Below, one piece after another: positions 22,481 to 32,989 of a stretch of 64,000 nucleotides of DNA. Both the position numbers and the translations under genes were made by a program. Every line of letters begins with the position of its first letter. Within the stretch, counting starts at the first letter, position 1. Origin of the DNA: Glebionis coronaria (taxonomy: Eukaryota > Streptophyta > Magnoliopsida > Asterales > Asteraceae); the NCBI GenBank assembly GCA_025667525.1, contig CM046875.1, forward strand, positions 287,202,140 to 287,266,139. Direction: 5' to 3'. Under the pieces are notes generated by a model. It saw nothing but the letters and a program-made list of their open reading frames with translations. It made no database searches and had not been told where the DNA came from.

Positions 22481-22588
22481 TTATTCGGAATACTTGTTAT
22501 TCCGGATCAAGCTCCCTTATTCGGAATACTTGTTATTCCGGATCAAGCTCCCTTATTCGGAATACTTGTTATTCCGGATCAAGCTCCC
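22481..22588 (+). repeat. 36-bp tandem repeat x3 in element E LTR
   Basis: Three copies of a 36-base unit that starts TTATTCGGAATACTTG and ends GATCAAGCTCCC are followed by a diverged fourth. The same triplet is at 50753-50860 in the 3' LTR, so it predates insertion. Each unit has one TTCGGAA and one TTCCGGA, which are near-inverted. Confidence 0.9.
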
Positions 22589-23207
22589 TTATTCGGAATA
22601 CTTTACTATTCCGAATCAAGTCTTTTATCCGGAATATTGATTATTCCGGATAGAGTCTTTCATTCGGAATGTTAGGTTATTTTGGATAGAGCGTTTCATT
22701 CGGAATGTTCAAATATTCCGGATCAAGGTCTTTATTCTGAATCAACTTCTTTTCCCTTTTTATTCCGGATCAAGCAATATTCCGGATGAGCTGTTTATTC
22801 CGGATAAGCAATTATTCCGGATGAACATGTTTATTCCGGATGAAGGCTTTATTCCGTATGAGTTTTCCAGTTTTTAGTTTTAAGCTTTATTTTTCCCACC
22901 TTTTTCCTTATTTGCATTTTTACTTGCTTTCCTTTTAGTTTAAGTTTAAGTGTGAGTTATTTACCTTTATTGCTTTTAATTTCTCGTCATTTACTTTTCG
23001 CCAAGTTTTAATCTTTCTTTGTTTCTTCTTTTACCGTCTTTACTTTATTTTTATTGTTTCAAGTTTTTATTTTTCGTTAGTTTTAGACAACGACAACCCT
23101 TTCATTTTATTCACCAAGAACAACTAATCTCGCACATTTAACCGTGATCAATTCGAAGAGATACCGAGAAACGAACTTTTCAACTAGTAAAATCCCATAC
23201 ATAAAAA

Positions 23208-23222
23208 TGGCGCCGCTGCCGG
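23208..23222 (+). promoter_or_regulatory. Primer-binding site, element E
   Basis: TGGCGCCGCTGCCGG lies five bases after the LTR. It is the tRNA-Asp type site with C instead of T at position 9, the same variant as in D and G. Confidence 0.85.
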
Positions 23223-23277
23223 CTCTTTTCGTGAGGATTAACGGTTTTTTGTGAGAGAGGCGTTGGCTTTTGGGATC

Positions 23278-23293
23278 CGTTCACTCGTGAACG
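23278..23293 (+). other. Leader palindrome, element E
   Basis: CGTTCAC-TC-GTGAACG lies about 55 bases after the primer site, as in element A (1994-2011). The centre differs (TC against TT) while the arms are kept. It is a candidate dimerisation or packaging hairpin (inference). Confidence 0.5.
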
Positions 23294-23410
23294 TTATTTT
23301 TCGTGTCCAAAATTTTCAACAAATCGAAAAACATTTGAAAAATCATAAAAAGCATTTCTTCTTCAAAGTTTTGCCCCAAAAATATTCTTCTTGCTTATCT
23401 ATCTTTCTTT

Positions 23411-25051
23411 ATGGATTCTTATGTCCATTGCGTCGGGTGTGGGAGACGATTATACGGGAACGACTCTTGTCAATGGTGTACATGTGAGCGGTGCAGAAAC
23501 GATATCGACAATACACAATTCCTATTCGGATTTTGTCCTTTGTGCAACTCGACTAATTCGTCCTTTTTGAACCCACCTCCTCCTGTTCCCTCGTGCATCT
23601 ATTGTGGAAGCGATTCTCATTGGCATGTTTCGTGCCCGGTTTGATACCCGTATGGTCACGGGCAAGAACCGGGGTACAATTATGACAATGATAATAGCTA
23701 TCCACAAGACGCACCCGATTTTTCTCCTTACCCGTTTTGCAACAACTGTGGGGGTCCTTACGATACTTCTTATTGTCAACCAATGGATTATTATGAGCCA
23801 GATCCGTGTCCTCAGTTTTCTTCACCAATGGATTATTATGAACCAAACCCGTGTTCTAATTCTTCTCAACCGATGAACTACTATGAGCCACACCCATGCT
23901 ATAATTCAGGTTTTCAACATTTTGAGCCCCCACAACACATCATCGATCATCAACCCTTTTGTGCACTTCCTCCTGAGCAAATGGCCGCATTTTTGGACAG
24001 CATTCAAAAAGTTCAAGAAGCTTGCAACAAGATCCTTGAAAAATATCAAGCGGATCAACGGCCTGATCAAATATCGAATATCGAGACTTATACTCCTCCT
24101 CCGGTGTATCCATACTACTATGATGATGATGACGATGAGCCTACTATTTCTTGGAATGATCTTACTGCTCAATGTCCTAGTACAATTGTCATCCATTCTC
24201 TCACTATCCCAAACGAGTCTAAGGATTGTGATACATTGAGTGAGCTTAGTGAGTTTAGTCTCGATAAATTCTTTGATGATGAGGTTTGTGACATACCGAC
24301 TGCTATGGAGCCTGAGGACGACGTTGATTTTTCGGAAGAGGTCGATCCTAATGATGACGATTTTTCTCCAAGCTATGAGAATTTCACTTTTGAAATTTCT
24401 CAATCTCCACCGGGAGATGCAGGCGATGACGATTTATTCTCTCCGGCTTACGAGAAGTTCACCGATGAACTTGATCTTGTGGATGAGGTGGAAGACGTGC
24501 TTCTTCGCGATAGATTACGGAAAGTGCACCTTCTTATTGCTCAAATCGAAGAGTTGACTTCTCCGAGTCTTTGCCTCCATCTATTCCTCCCATTGAAGAT
24601 AATGACCCATTGCTGGAAGAAATCGACATTCACTCCATACCTCCAGGTATTGATGATAATGATACGGAGGGGGATATTATTCTTGATAATTTTCTACAAG
24701 AAGGTATTGACCCAAGTCCCCCCTCCCGAGCACCTTTCATCCTCCCCTTTAGCCACTATTTCGTAGGATGAGTGCTTTGACCCGGGAGGTGATATTGATT
24801 TTATTATCAATGATAACATTATGGCTTTGCCGAATGCTCAGCCTCCATTGTCTTTGGGGGATGACAATGTGCTTACTTTACCTACCCTACCTCCCGTGGA
24901 TATTGAATTCACATACTTCTCGTATGTTGAAAGGACCTTTCTCCCATTCAAGACTTATCCCCCCGCCTCTCCATTTTTGATGTCAACCGGGAACGAGGAC
25001 CAGGTCTTTGATCCTGGTATTACAATCGAGGCTTCCCCATGGACCATGTAA
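23411..25051 (+). pseudogene. Cys-rich, knuckle-containing, acidic protein (element E)
   Basis: It occupies the position of gag but has no capsid domain. From ATG 23411 the frame shows repeated CX2C pairs (CVGCG, CQWC, CERC, CPLC), then the canonical knuckle CIYCGSDSHWHVSC. TGA at 23642-23644 interrupts it; the frame continues with CNNCGGPYDTSYC (His replaced by Tyr) and repeats of QPMDYYEPDPC type. A helix-like stretch (EQMAAFLDSIQKVQEACNKI) and a long acidic tail (DDDDDEPTISW, DNDTEGDIILDN) follow. A frameshift lies near 24560 and another near 24775. The end has FLPFKTYPPAS and NEDQVFDPGITI. Probably an RNA-binding protein; exact role unknown. Confidence 0.6.
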
Positions 25052-26338
25052 TTCGGGGTCGAGTCAGGATCGTGACTCGGTTAATATAAACAAGCGCTTT
25101 CTGGGAGGCAACCCAATTATCTATCTATCTTTACCATAAGTGTAGGGGAGCCCCGTGGTGTTTCTTGTTTTCTTTCTTATCATGTGCAGGGATTAGAGCT
25201 TCAAAGACACACTCTTAACGACTTTTGACGAAACGTGATTCCGTGTTCCCTTCTTCCCGGTTCTATCCTAAACTCTTTTCGATTCACTATTTTATATTTC
25301 TCAATATTAAAATAGGAATCTCTTTAGTTGTCTCTCCCTTAGCGAGATTTAAACAAACGTGCACAATGTCCTAAGTGTAGGGGAGTTTACTCCCAGATGC
25401 TTAAACATTGAGGACAATGTTTATATTAAGTATAGGGGGACTTCTATCGAAGTTAAGTGGCCTTTTCCTTGTATTTGGCCTCATTTTAACCGGAAAATCA
25501 ATTTTTCGACATTTTTCAAAATTTTTGATCTATTTTGGCCTATTAGTTTTTCCTTTCGTATAGTTATTTTCTTTCCTTATTAGAATAAATTTTGAATAAA
25601 GTGGTTTTAATTTTCAAACGTTGTGAATCTTTTGACTCAACCCGAGTTTACTTATCTAAGTTTACTCTAGCTAGTATCCTTAACGTGTTTAAGTCAAGTC
25701 TTGCTAGGCTTTTATATAGGGAGCTATAAAACGCGAAAGTCTTAACTCTCACGGGTTAAGAACAAGAACTTTTCGCAAGTTCCTATAATTGATCCTAGAG
25801 AGTCGTTTATCAAGGGAACTTTAAAACGCGATTTCTAAAACTTGAAAGAGTCTAAGAATTTGCAAGATCCTATAGGCGACTCGAAAATCCAAAACTTTGA
25901 TTTAATATGCTAAGAATCCACGAGTCTCATTCCTTGAGATTTTAAATTGTGGAGAACAAGAGATGATAGAGTCAACTGTAAGTTTGGTATTCTTTCGTTA
26001 ATTTATATGAGTTAATTATAAGCCTATTCTCCCATCGCTTTCTAATAAATTTATCTGCAATAAATAAGGTTGTACGATTTGAAAAGTTACTTAGCTTCTA
26101 GCCCAAGATCGTTTAAAAGTTGCTCGGTATAGATTAGAGTTCATAGCCAAGGCATAACTTATTGAAGCGGGATGCGAAGATTGGCGAGTCCAAAAAGGTC
26201 CTAACAAGACATGAGGGCTACATTTTGTTGCTAAAGATCCAAAAGTGATGTGAAGAATCATTTATCGAAAATCAATATGAAGGATCGAGACACACGACGA
26301 AAAGCAAAAACTCCCTAAAAGTCATGGAGAAGTCTATC
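25052..26338 (+). other. 3' non-coding region of element E, part 1
   Basis: It holds the post-ORF motif (CGAGTC 25060, GACTCG 25074-25079, GCGCTTTCTGGGAGGCAACCC 25094-25114). Polypurine-like copies lie at about 25140, 25374 and 25428, and the AGGA-loop hairpin at 25403-25422. Positions 25690-25915 match 36655-36870 of element G closely but are absent from element A. From 25915 on it matches A, F and G. It is cut at 26338 by G. No ORF. Confidence 0.6.
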
Positions 26339-29300
26339 TGATGAGATGGCATTTATACATGATCTCATCGTTCTTTTCGGGCTTTAAATGCATAAAAATG
26401 TCATAAATATACCATATATATGCTTGTGTTTGTTTACTTGTGTATTTTAGGTATGGATATCGTGAAAAAGACAAAAGATCACAAGTTACAAGGAAAAAAC
26501 GGACACGAGAAACAAAGCCGTATAAAGAACCGGGCCCTAATCATGGAATTCTCAACAAATACCTTGAAGACTTGAAGACAAACAAGATTGATCCTCAATT
26601 ATTGAAGAAATGACACTTAAAACCCTTGTATATTAATAATTACAAGTTTGGTCCTTTAAGTTTGTCAAAATTACACAAAAGGTCCTTCAACTTTGAAGAA
26701 ATGGCAAGATTAGTCCCTCAACAATTCCAAATTGTCAATTATGGTCCCTCATCAAGCCAAAGATACATTGAAGACCTTTGAAGATCAAGAATGTCCAAGA
26801 TCAGCCCCTGAAATATCTCAAAATGGCAAAAATAACCCTTGATAACCTTTTTCCAAAGTTTGTGCCAAAACTGCCAAGTGGTGAAAGTTATTAACAAAGG
26901 AAAACACGTTTTAAGGCTGAAATGCTTTGTTTACCAAAAATACCAAAACACAAGGGGCAAAGTTGTGCATTTGAAACATTTGAAAAAGAAATGCGCCAAA
27001 CAACTCCACTTCCCCCAAAAACGGATCAAAAGGTGTTACTGTTCACCTTTTCACCCCCAGAGATTACTCACTTAAAACAAAGGGTAAATCCCAATTACCC
27101 TGGCACATGTGTGATTCACACATGCAGAAACACATCCCATACACAAAACCCTTAACCCCATTACCTAAAGGACCCCACCATTCAACACGTCACCCAATCA
27201 AAATGCAACTTACTCTCCAAGCAATCTGATGTGTCAAGATCAACAACCAAGGTTCCTTGCTTCACCCCAAAGATATTATAAACGGTTTGGATGCATTTGG
27301 ACAGCTCATTCCATCAAATGATCTAGAAGAACTCAAGGGCATTTTAGAGAATTCACTTCTAGGGTTTGTGAATAGTGTAGCCAGGCATTTGCCTATAAAA
27401 GGAGACCTCAACATGTGAGAGTCCCTTTGTTCCAGTTTTAGGCTATCAATCTTTGTAATTCCTTTTTAAGTTTAATAAAATTTGAATTTTTGAAAATATT
27501 GAATTCTCTTTTTGATTTGATTAAAAGTTGTTGTTTGAGTAGCCTAATTCTGAGTTCCATTTGATTGTTTAGACCTTCCTTAACCTTGTGGTTAAGGCAC
27601 GTCTAGGTTTGAAAGGTTTTCAAGGTTCAAAAGCCTTGAAGTCCTTGTTTCTGAATTTGGCTATTATTTGTGTACTAACCCTTAGCCTTAAGCCTTGAGT
27701 TCTTTCAAGCATGTTGACACCAAGCCTGAGAAGGATTCTAAGCCTTTGGTTGAGTTTGTTTGTTGCTTGTGTTGAAGACATATCATAATCAAAGCCTTGT
27801 TCTGCTTTGAACATCAGCAGGCTTTGAACATCTTTGTTGAAGTACCTTGGTCTTGTTCTAGTTGTTGAACAAGGTCCAAGGAGCATAGCTGGCCTTCCTA
27901 GGATGTTGTGGAAGGCAGGTATAATCTCTTGGTTAAGATTCCCCTAAAAATTTCATGTTTATGGCTCTTTTGAATTTGGTGCTTTGATTTTGAGTATTGG
28001 TGTTTGTGCTGGTGATTTTTGAGTTTGATTGTGTTAGTTGCTATTGTTTAAGTGTTTTTGATCATTAAAATCAGTAAGTTATTAGTTAAAATCACAAGTT
28101 TCTTTGTTAAGTGGTAGATTAAGGAGTGTTTGGGATTACTGCATAAGTTAGGATTGTGGTTTGCTAAGTGGTTGTTTGGTGTATGCAAGAGTTGGTATCT
28201 GTTGTTTTGGTGTATTTGCTCATCTGTTTGCAGGTTTGAGGGTTTTGAACACATAGATTCTTGATTTGGCTATAAAATCTTAAATACTTGGTAAAATTGG
28301 CTAGGATTTTGAGGACACCTAGATCTAGGCTTAGGCTAGGGCTAACAAGTGCTAAATCATAGTTAATCACACCAGGGAAGAAGGATTTGAGGCTTGAAAT
28401 TGGATCAAGTGTCAAGTATATCAGCAAACTTGTTTCTGCATATATTCATTGTTCATCAGTAACTTCTAGTGCTTTGATCTTGTTATATACTTTGATTCAG
28501 TGTTTGATTCTTGTTGCTTTGTGTTTGTTCTTAGTTTATATAGCTTGTGTATGCATCCTGTTAAGTTTGGTTGGCTTATTGTGGCTAAATCTGCTTATTA
28601 AGTGCTTAACTGCTTATTTCCCTATCTGGTGCATATTTGGTGACTGTTTGGCTTATTGTGGCTTATTGTGTGAACCAATTTTTGATTTTATTGTTGGTAT
28701 TGACTCCTTGTGATGCACTGATCACAAGGGTGCCTTTGTTTCCAATTGAATCAAACCAGAACTCTCATATAAGCTTGGTCAAATAGTCAAAGCAGTGGGA
28801 ACTCCTTTCCCCTGTTAGTGTAAAATTGGGTTCAGCTTATCAATAAGCTATAATAGCTTATTCCAACCTGCAACAACTTTGTTTTTGTAATAGGTGCTCA
28901 TATTTTGACCCATTTGTTCATACTGGAGCATTTGGGTAGTTGACTTTAGGGTTTGACTAGAAAACCAACTCCTTTGACTTTTACATAAGTTCCTTTGTGC
29001 TTATTCTGTCTTATTGGTTGTGCTTATTGGATTTTTGTTGATTGATTCTGCTTATTGAGTCCATTTGAAAGCTTTTGCAAGTTGAATCAAGTCCTGAGGT
29101 GCCCTAAATCTCTAAAACGACTATGTTGTCTTTTAGTGAAATTTTTCTTTGCTTATTTCTGGCTTATTAAGTGAGCTTTTTCAAAAATTCTTTTTACAGA
29201 TCTCATAAGCATCCCAAAAGAAGGTTGTGTGTCAAGTTAGAGCTTATGTCATTAGCTTATGGCTTAATGGGCTGAAAAGCCCAATAAGAATAAGCTTTGT

Positions 29301-30277
29301 GTTCAATAAGCTGTGATAAGCTTATTTTCAGCTTTTCGGCCTTTAGAGTTTTGTTCTTAGAATTGAATTTTAAGTCAGATAGGGCTTTTCCAAGTCAATT
29401 GGGCCAAGTTTGACTTTTTGGGCCCAAAAGCCCATTTGTGTTGACTGATTTTGGATTTGGCCCATTTGAGGGCCCATTAGGGGTATTTTGGTAATTTCAC
29501 TTTGATTTTCTGATTATTTAGGTTAAAATAAACTAGTTTGCAAGTTTTTAGAATTTTTTATAATTTTTGGATTTTTAATATTATTTTAATATTATTTTAT
29601 TATTATTTTTTAAATTTCACATTTTCCAACTTTTTACATTTTTTAGGTTAATTACATTAAAATAGGAATTTAGCAACTTTTAGAATAACTTTATCACTTT
29701 TAGATTAATTTTTATAATTATTTTAAGTTTTAATAGTTTTTAAATCATTTTAAATAGTTTTTATTAGTTTTAAATTTTCTAAAAATAGTTTTTAGTCTTT
29801 TTGGGCCATTTTAAAGGTTTACCAATTGAAAAATCTTTATTTGGGCTTTTTGATAATTTATTTGATTTTTAGGGCTTTAATTAGCATTTAAAAATTGAAT
29901 ATTTAATTATTTAAAAGGTTTGAAAAAGTTTTGATCATTGGTAAACTCTTATTTTATTTTATTTGATTTTTGGTGAATTTTTGGTAATTTTTAGAATTAA
30001 TTTTTATTTTTGTGATTTTTAAGGTTCTACGTTTTAACTTTCTAATAGTGATTTTTTGTTAATTTTTATTTTTACGTATTCGTGATTTTCTTTTCTCATC
30101 CCCTTCTAAACCAAATATTAATCACAAATCTTGAACATCTTAGTCACACACATATACCTCCTTGGGAAACGAACTTTCATACCATTAAGGGTCATTAGTG
30201 TTGATTTTCCTAAATCATCACTCGATACTTTCCCTATTTACCCTCTTTTCCTAAAGTGTGGTAAAACTCTACAATCA
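26339..30277 (+). repeat. Element G LTR1
   Basis: 3939 bp, TGATGAGATGG to CTACAATCA, so it has TGAT...ATCA ends. The first bases fold: GATGAGAT (26340-26347) against ATCTCATC (26362-26369). The region 28560-29330 has roughly twenty GCTTATT/AATAAGC copies. A 108-codon hydrophobic ORF (28387-28713) is open in both LTR copies but shows nothing recognisable. The flank CTATC (26334-26338) is the left target site. Confidence 0.88.
27393..27402 (+). promoter_or_regulatory. TATA box, element G LTR1
   Basis: CTATAAAAGG, with AATAAA at about 27475 some 75 bases downstream, a usual promoter/poly(A) arrangement of an LTR. The copy in LTR2 is at 39230-39239. Confidence 0.75.
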
Positions 30278-30280
30278 CTT

Positions 30281-30298
30281 TGGCGCCGCTGCCGGGGA
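30281..30298 (+). promoter_or_regulatory. Primer-binding site, element G internal 1
   Basis: TGGCGCCGCTGCCGGGGA lies three bases after LTR1. It is an 18-base tRNA-Asp type match with one difference. Confidence 0.9.
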
Positions 30299-31024
30299 GG
30301 TGTGTCGTGATTAATTTGCATTGTTGTTTTTAATATTAACCATATAGTATTTGTGTTAGTAGAACTCTACTAATACGTATTATCGGTTTTCTTGGTTTTT
30401 CTTGTACAAATATTATTACTATATTGTATTAAGTACCACAATAAATTTACAATATCTCCAAAAGTGTGAAAACACAACCTTAATTGGGATTTCATCACTC
30501 AATTATTGTATTCGAATCTCAAACAAAAAGAAAAAGGAAAAAATAGGTAAATACTTTCGTGAAGCTCGATTTTGAAAGATACAAACTATAAGGTGGGTAT
30601 AAGGCGGGTATTATAAAATATACCCTAAGGAAAAAGGCTAAGTGCTTCGCGCCGCCTCGTTTCCCCGCTTGCTTGTGAGTATTTTGAGATTGAAGGCCAA
30701 TCGATGGTTTTGCCGCCCAAAGTATTATTACGTATAATATATTTGCTTGGTTTCTTTGTGATTAAATCCTCTTGAACAATTTGGTTTTCACCAAAGTTCT
30801 AAAGTCATTCGAAGGCGTTCACTCCACATGATCATTTTCATTCCTTTGAGGCTTCTTTAATCAAGAGTTTGATTCGAGGAGAGATTTTGTAGATTGTTGT
30901 CTACGAAGATACACCAAAATCCAAAAAAATTAAATATCATCAAAAACACAAAAAAAAAATTTAAAAATTCACAAAACACCCAAAAAGAATCTTCTTTGCT
31001 CACCTCCCATTCTTCGTGAAGTTT
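30299..31024 (+). other. Leader of element G internal 1
   Basis: No ORF. A stem-loop at 30353-30376 (GTGTTAGTAG-AACT-CTACTAATAC) has one G-U pair where the second copy (42202-42225) has A-U, so the fold is kept. The rest is AT-rich and unassigned. Confidence 0.55.
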
Positions 31025-32989
31025 ATGATCACTCGTAATCAAGCAAAACGAGCTCGTAAACGACTTCAAAAGCAAGCCAATCAAGAGACGTTGATTGTTG
31101 AAGAACCTCCAATTGTTGAACCTATTGTAGAACAAGAAGTCGTCATGGCTAATCGTACTATGATGGAGTTGCTACAAGCACCCACCGAGGGTTTTGGAGA
31201 GGCTATTGTAATTCCCGCCATCCTTGCGGAGAATTTCGAGATTAAGACGGGTTTAATGTCGATGTTGCAAGCAAATAAGTTTAGAGGTCACGAGAAAGAC
31301 AACCCACATTACCATATTAGGAATTTTAACCGTCTCACCGCCACTAGCAAGTTTAAGGATGTTCAACATGACGCCATTAAGATGATGTTGTTTCCGTACT
31401 CGTTAGATGGACCCGCAAAAATTTGGCTTGAGAAAGAACCGCCAAATTCGATTTTGACATGGGCCGATCTCGTTTCTAAGTTTGTGAACAATTTTTTCCA
31501 CCATCTAAAACAACACATTTGAAGAATGAGATTTCACGATTTGTGCAAAGAAATAATGAAAGTTTTTCAATGGCATGGGAACGCTTTAAAGAAATGTTAC
31601 ATGAATGTCCACACCATGATTTTACAGAATTGCATCAAGTGGATACTTTTTATAATGGGCTTAATGATCATGAACGAGATTATTTGAATGCCGTCGCGGG
31701 TGGTAATTTTTTGTGCAAGACGACAAATGAGGCTTTACAAACAATTGAAAATAGATCTAAGGTTTATAACCCTCGTAACACACCGAGTGTTGCCAATATG
31801 GGTTCGTCATCTTCGTCACAATCGTCTCGTAGCATTAACGCCTTACATGATGAAGCTAATGAGGAAAATCGGTTTTTTGATAGATTTGCTAATCTAATGT
31901 CCCATTGGAAGGCTCAAGAAGCTTCCAATTCCGCTTCGGTTAAAGCGGTTGCTAAGAGTTGTTTGTCTTGTGGGGGAGCTCATGATCTTTCCGAGTGCAT
32001 TACCGCGGATGGTAACACTTCGAGTGCTTATGTAGCAACGGGAACTTACAACCAAAACGTTCAAGGTTCCCGCCAAAATCAAGCTCCACCAAACCAAAAT
32101 GTTAACAATTATCGAAACAACAACCAAGGTAATTACCAAGGCAACACACGTAACTACAACAAAGGGAATTATCAAAATGGGAATGGACAAATTTCTAATC
32201 AAAACCAAAACCGTGATTTTCAAAACACTACACAAGGTTTTCAAAATGCTCACACTAAAAATTTGCAAGGAGAATTTTTGGATTATGCTAAAGCAAATGA
32301 TGCTAAATTTGATAACATGCAACGTGAGATGATTAGCTTAAGATCCGAGTTGAAAAACGAGTTAAAAAATGAACTTTCTAATGAACTTAAAACTCATGCA
32401 AACAAAATGGAAGGAAATGTCCAACGTCTTCAACAAAACCAACAAAAGATGGAATTAGGACAACATGAGATTAAGCAAGAGTTATTAAAAGCGGATGCTA
32501 GGCAATCAAAATATGAGGACCGAATGGCAAAGATGTTTGAAGCAATCATGTGTAAACCCTCTTCCTCGGGTGGTCTTCCTAGTGATACCATTGCAAACCC
32601 GAAGGGAGAAATGAAGGTTATTACTACACGAAGTGGTAAAACTTTCAAGGAACCAATCTCTCGTCCAAGTACTTCTACGGAGAAGGAAATCGAGAACGAA
32701 CCCGAGGTGATGGTCGAAAAGTAGCACATTACAATCCCACGAAGTACCGCTCATACCACACCTACGGTTGAACCAATACCAATTGTGGAACCCGAGTTTC
32801 CAAGGCCGTTGCCTAATGTCCAACCCACACCACCTTTACCTTACCCTTCGAGACGAAACAAAGAGAAGTTGCAAGAACGTAACAAACAACAATCGAGCTT
32901 TTTATAAAAATGTTTCAACAAGTGCATTTTGATGTGAGTTTAGCCGACGCGTTGTTATATATGCCTCGTTTCGCTTCCACTTTTAAAGT
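31025..32989 (+). pseudogene. gag: gag of element G copy 1, frameshifted
   Basis: ATG 31025 (MITRNQAKRARKRLQKQ) is chosen; the in-frame GTG at 31016 is less likely. The capsid region (DGPAKIWLEKEPPNSILTWA) shifts frame near 31497 and continues as FSMAWERFKEMLHECPHHDF, VDTFYNGLNDHERDYLNAVA. Then come a knuckle CLSCGGAHDLSEC (CX2CX3HX4C), an Asn/Gln-rich stretch, a coiled coil (31..32.5 kb, many LKNEL-type heptads) and ITTRSGKTF. A TAG lies at 32722-32724, with further one-base losses near 32890 and 32985. Athila type. Confidence 0.85.

Larger units (their letters stand above)
21481..23203 (+). repeat. Element E 5' LTR
   Basis: About 1.72 kb, TGATAGGTGTG to CCCATACATA; it matches 49762-51475 closely. 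The first bases fold as GATAGGTGT-GTAA-ACACCCATC (21482-21503). A motif block with about twenty TTCCGGAT/TTCGGAAT copies lies at 22385-22870, downstream of the TATA box and so probably in the transcribed part. Confidence 0.85.

Noticed and set aside
22481..22588. Direct repeats of 36 bases resembling a CRISPR array
   Set aside because: The units are contiguous with no unique spacers, lie in both LTRs, and this is plant DNA.
22342..22653. Frame with repeated IRNTCYSGSSSL-like units (also 50592-50924)
   Set aside because: It is the 36-base LTR tandem repeat read in a frame divisible by three. It lies inside the LTR and has no independent support.
23411..23644. Host zinc-finger gene
   Set aside because: The ORF sits between primer-binding site and polypurine tract of element E and continues in frame past a single stop into an element-type acidic region.
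26839..27155. Overlapping short frames in G LTR1 (copied at 38676-38992)
   Set aside because: They lie in the LTR upstream of the TATA box, overlap each other and have no recognisable composition; they are kept only because the LTRs are near-identical.
29560..30120. Matrix-attachment or replication-origin-like AT-rich block in G LTR
   Set aside because: AT-richness alone is common across the whole window and there is no specific motif to support it.
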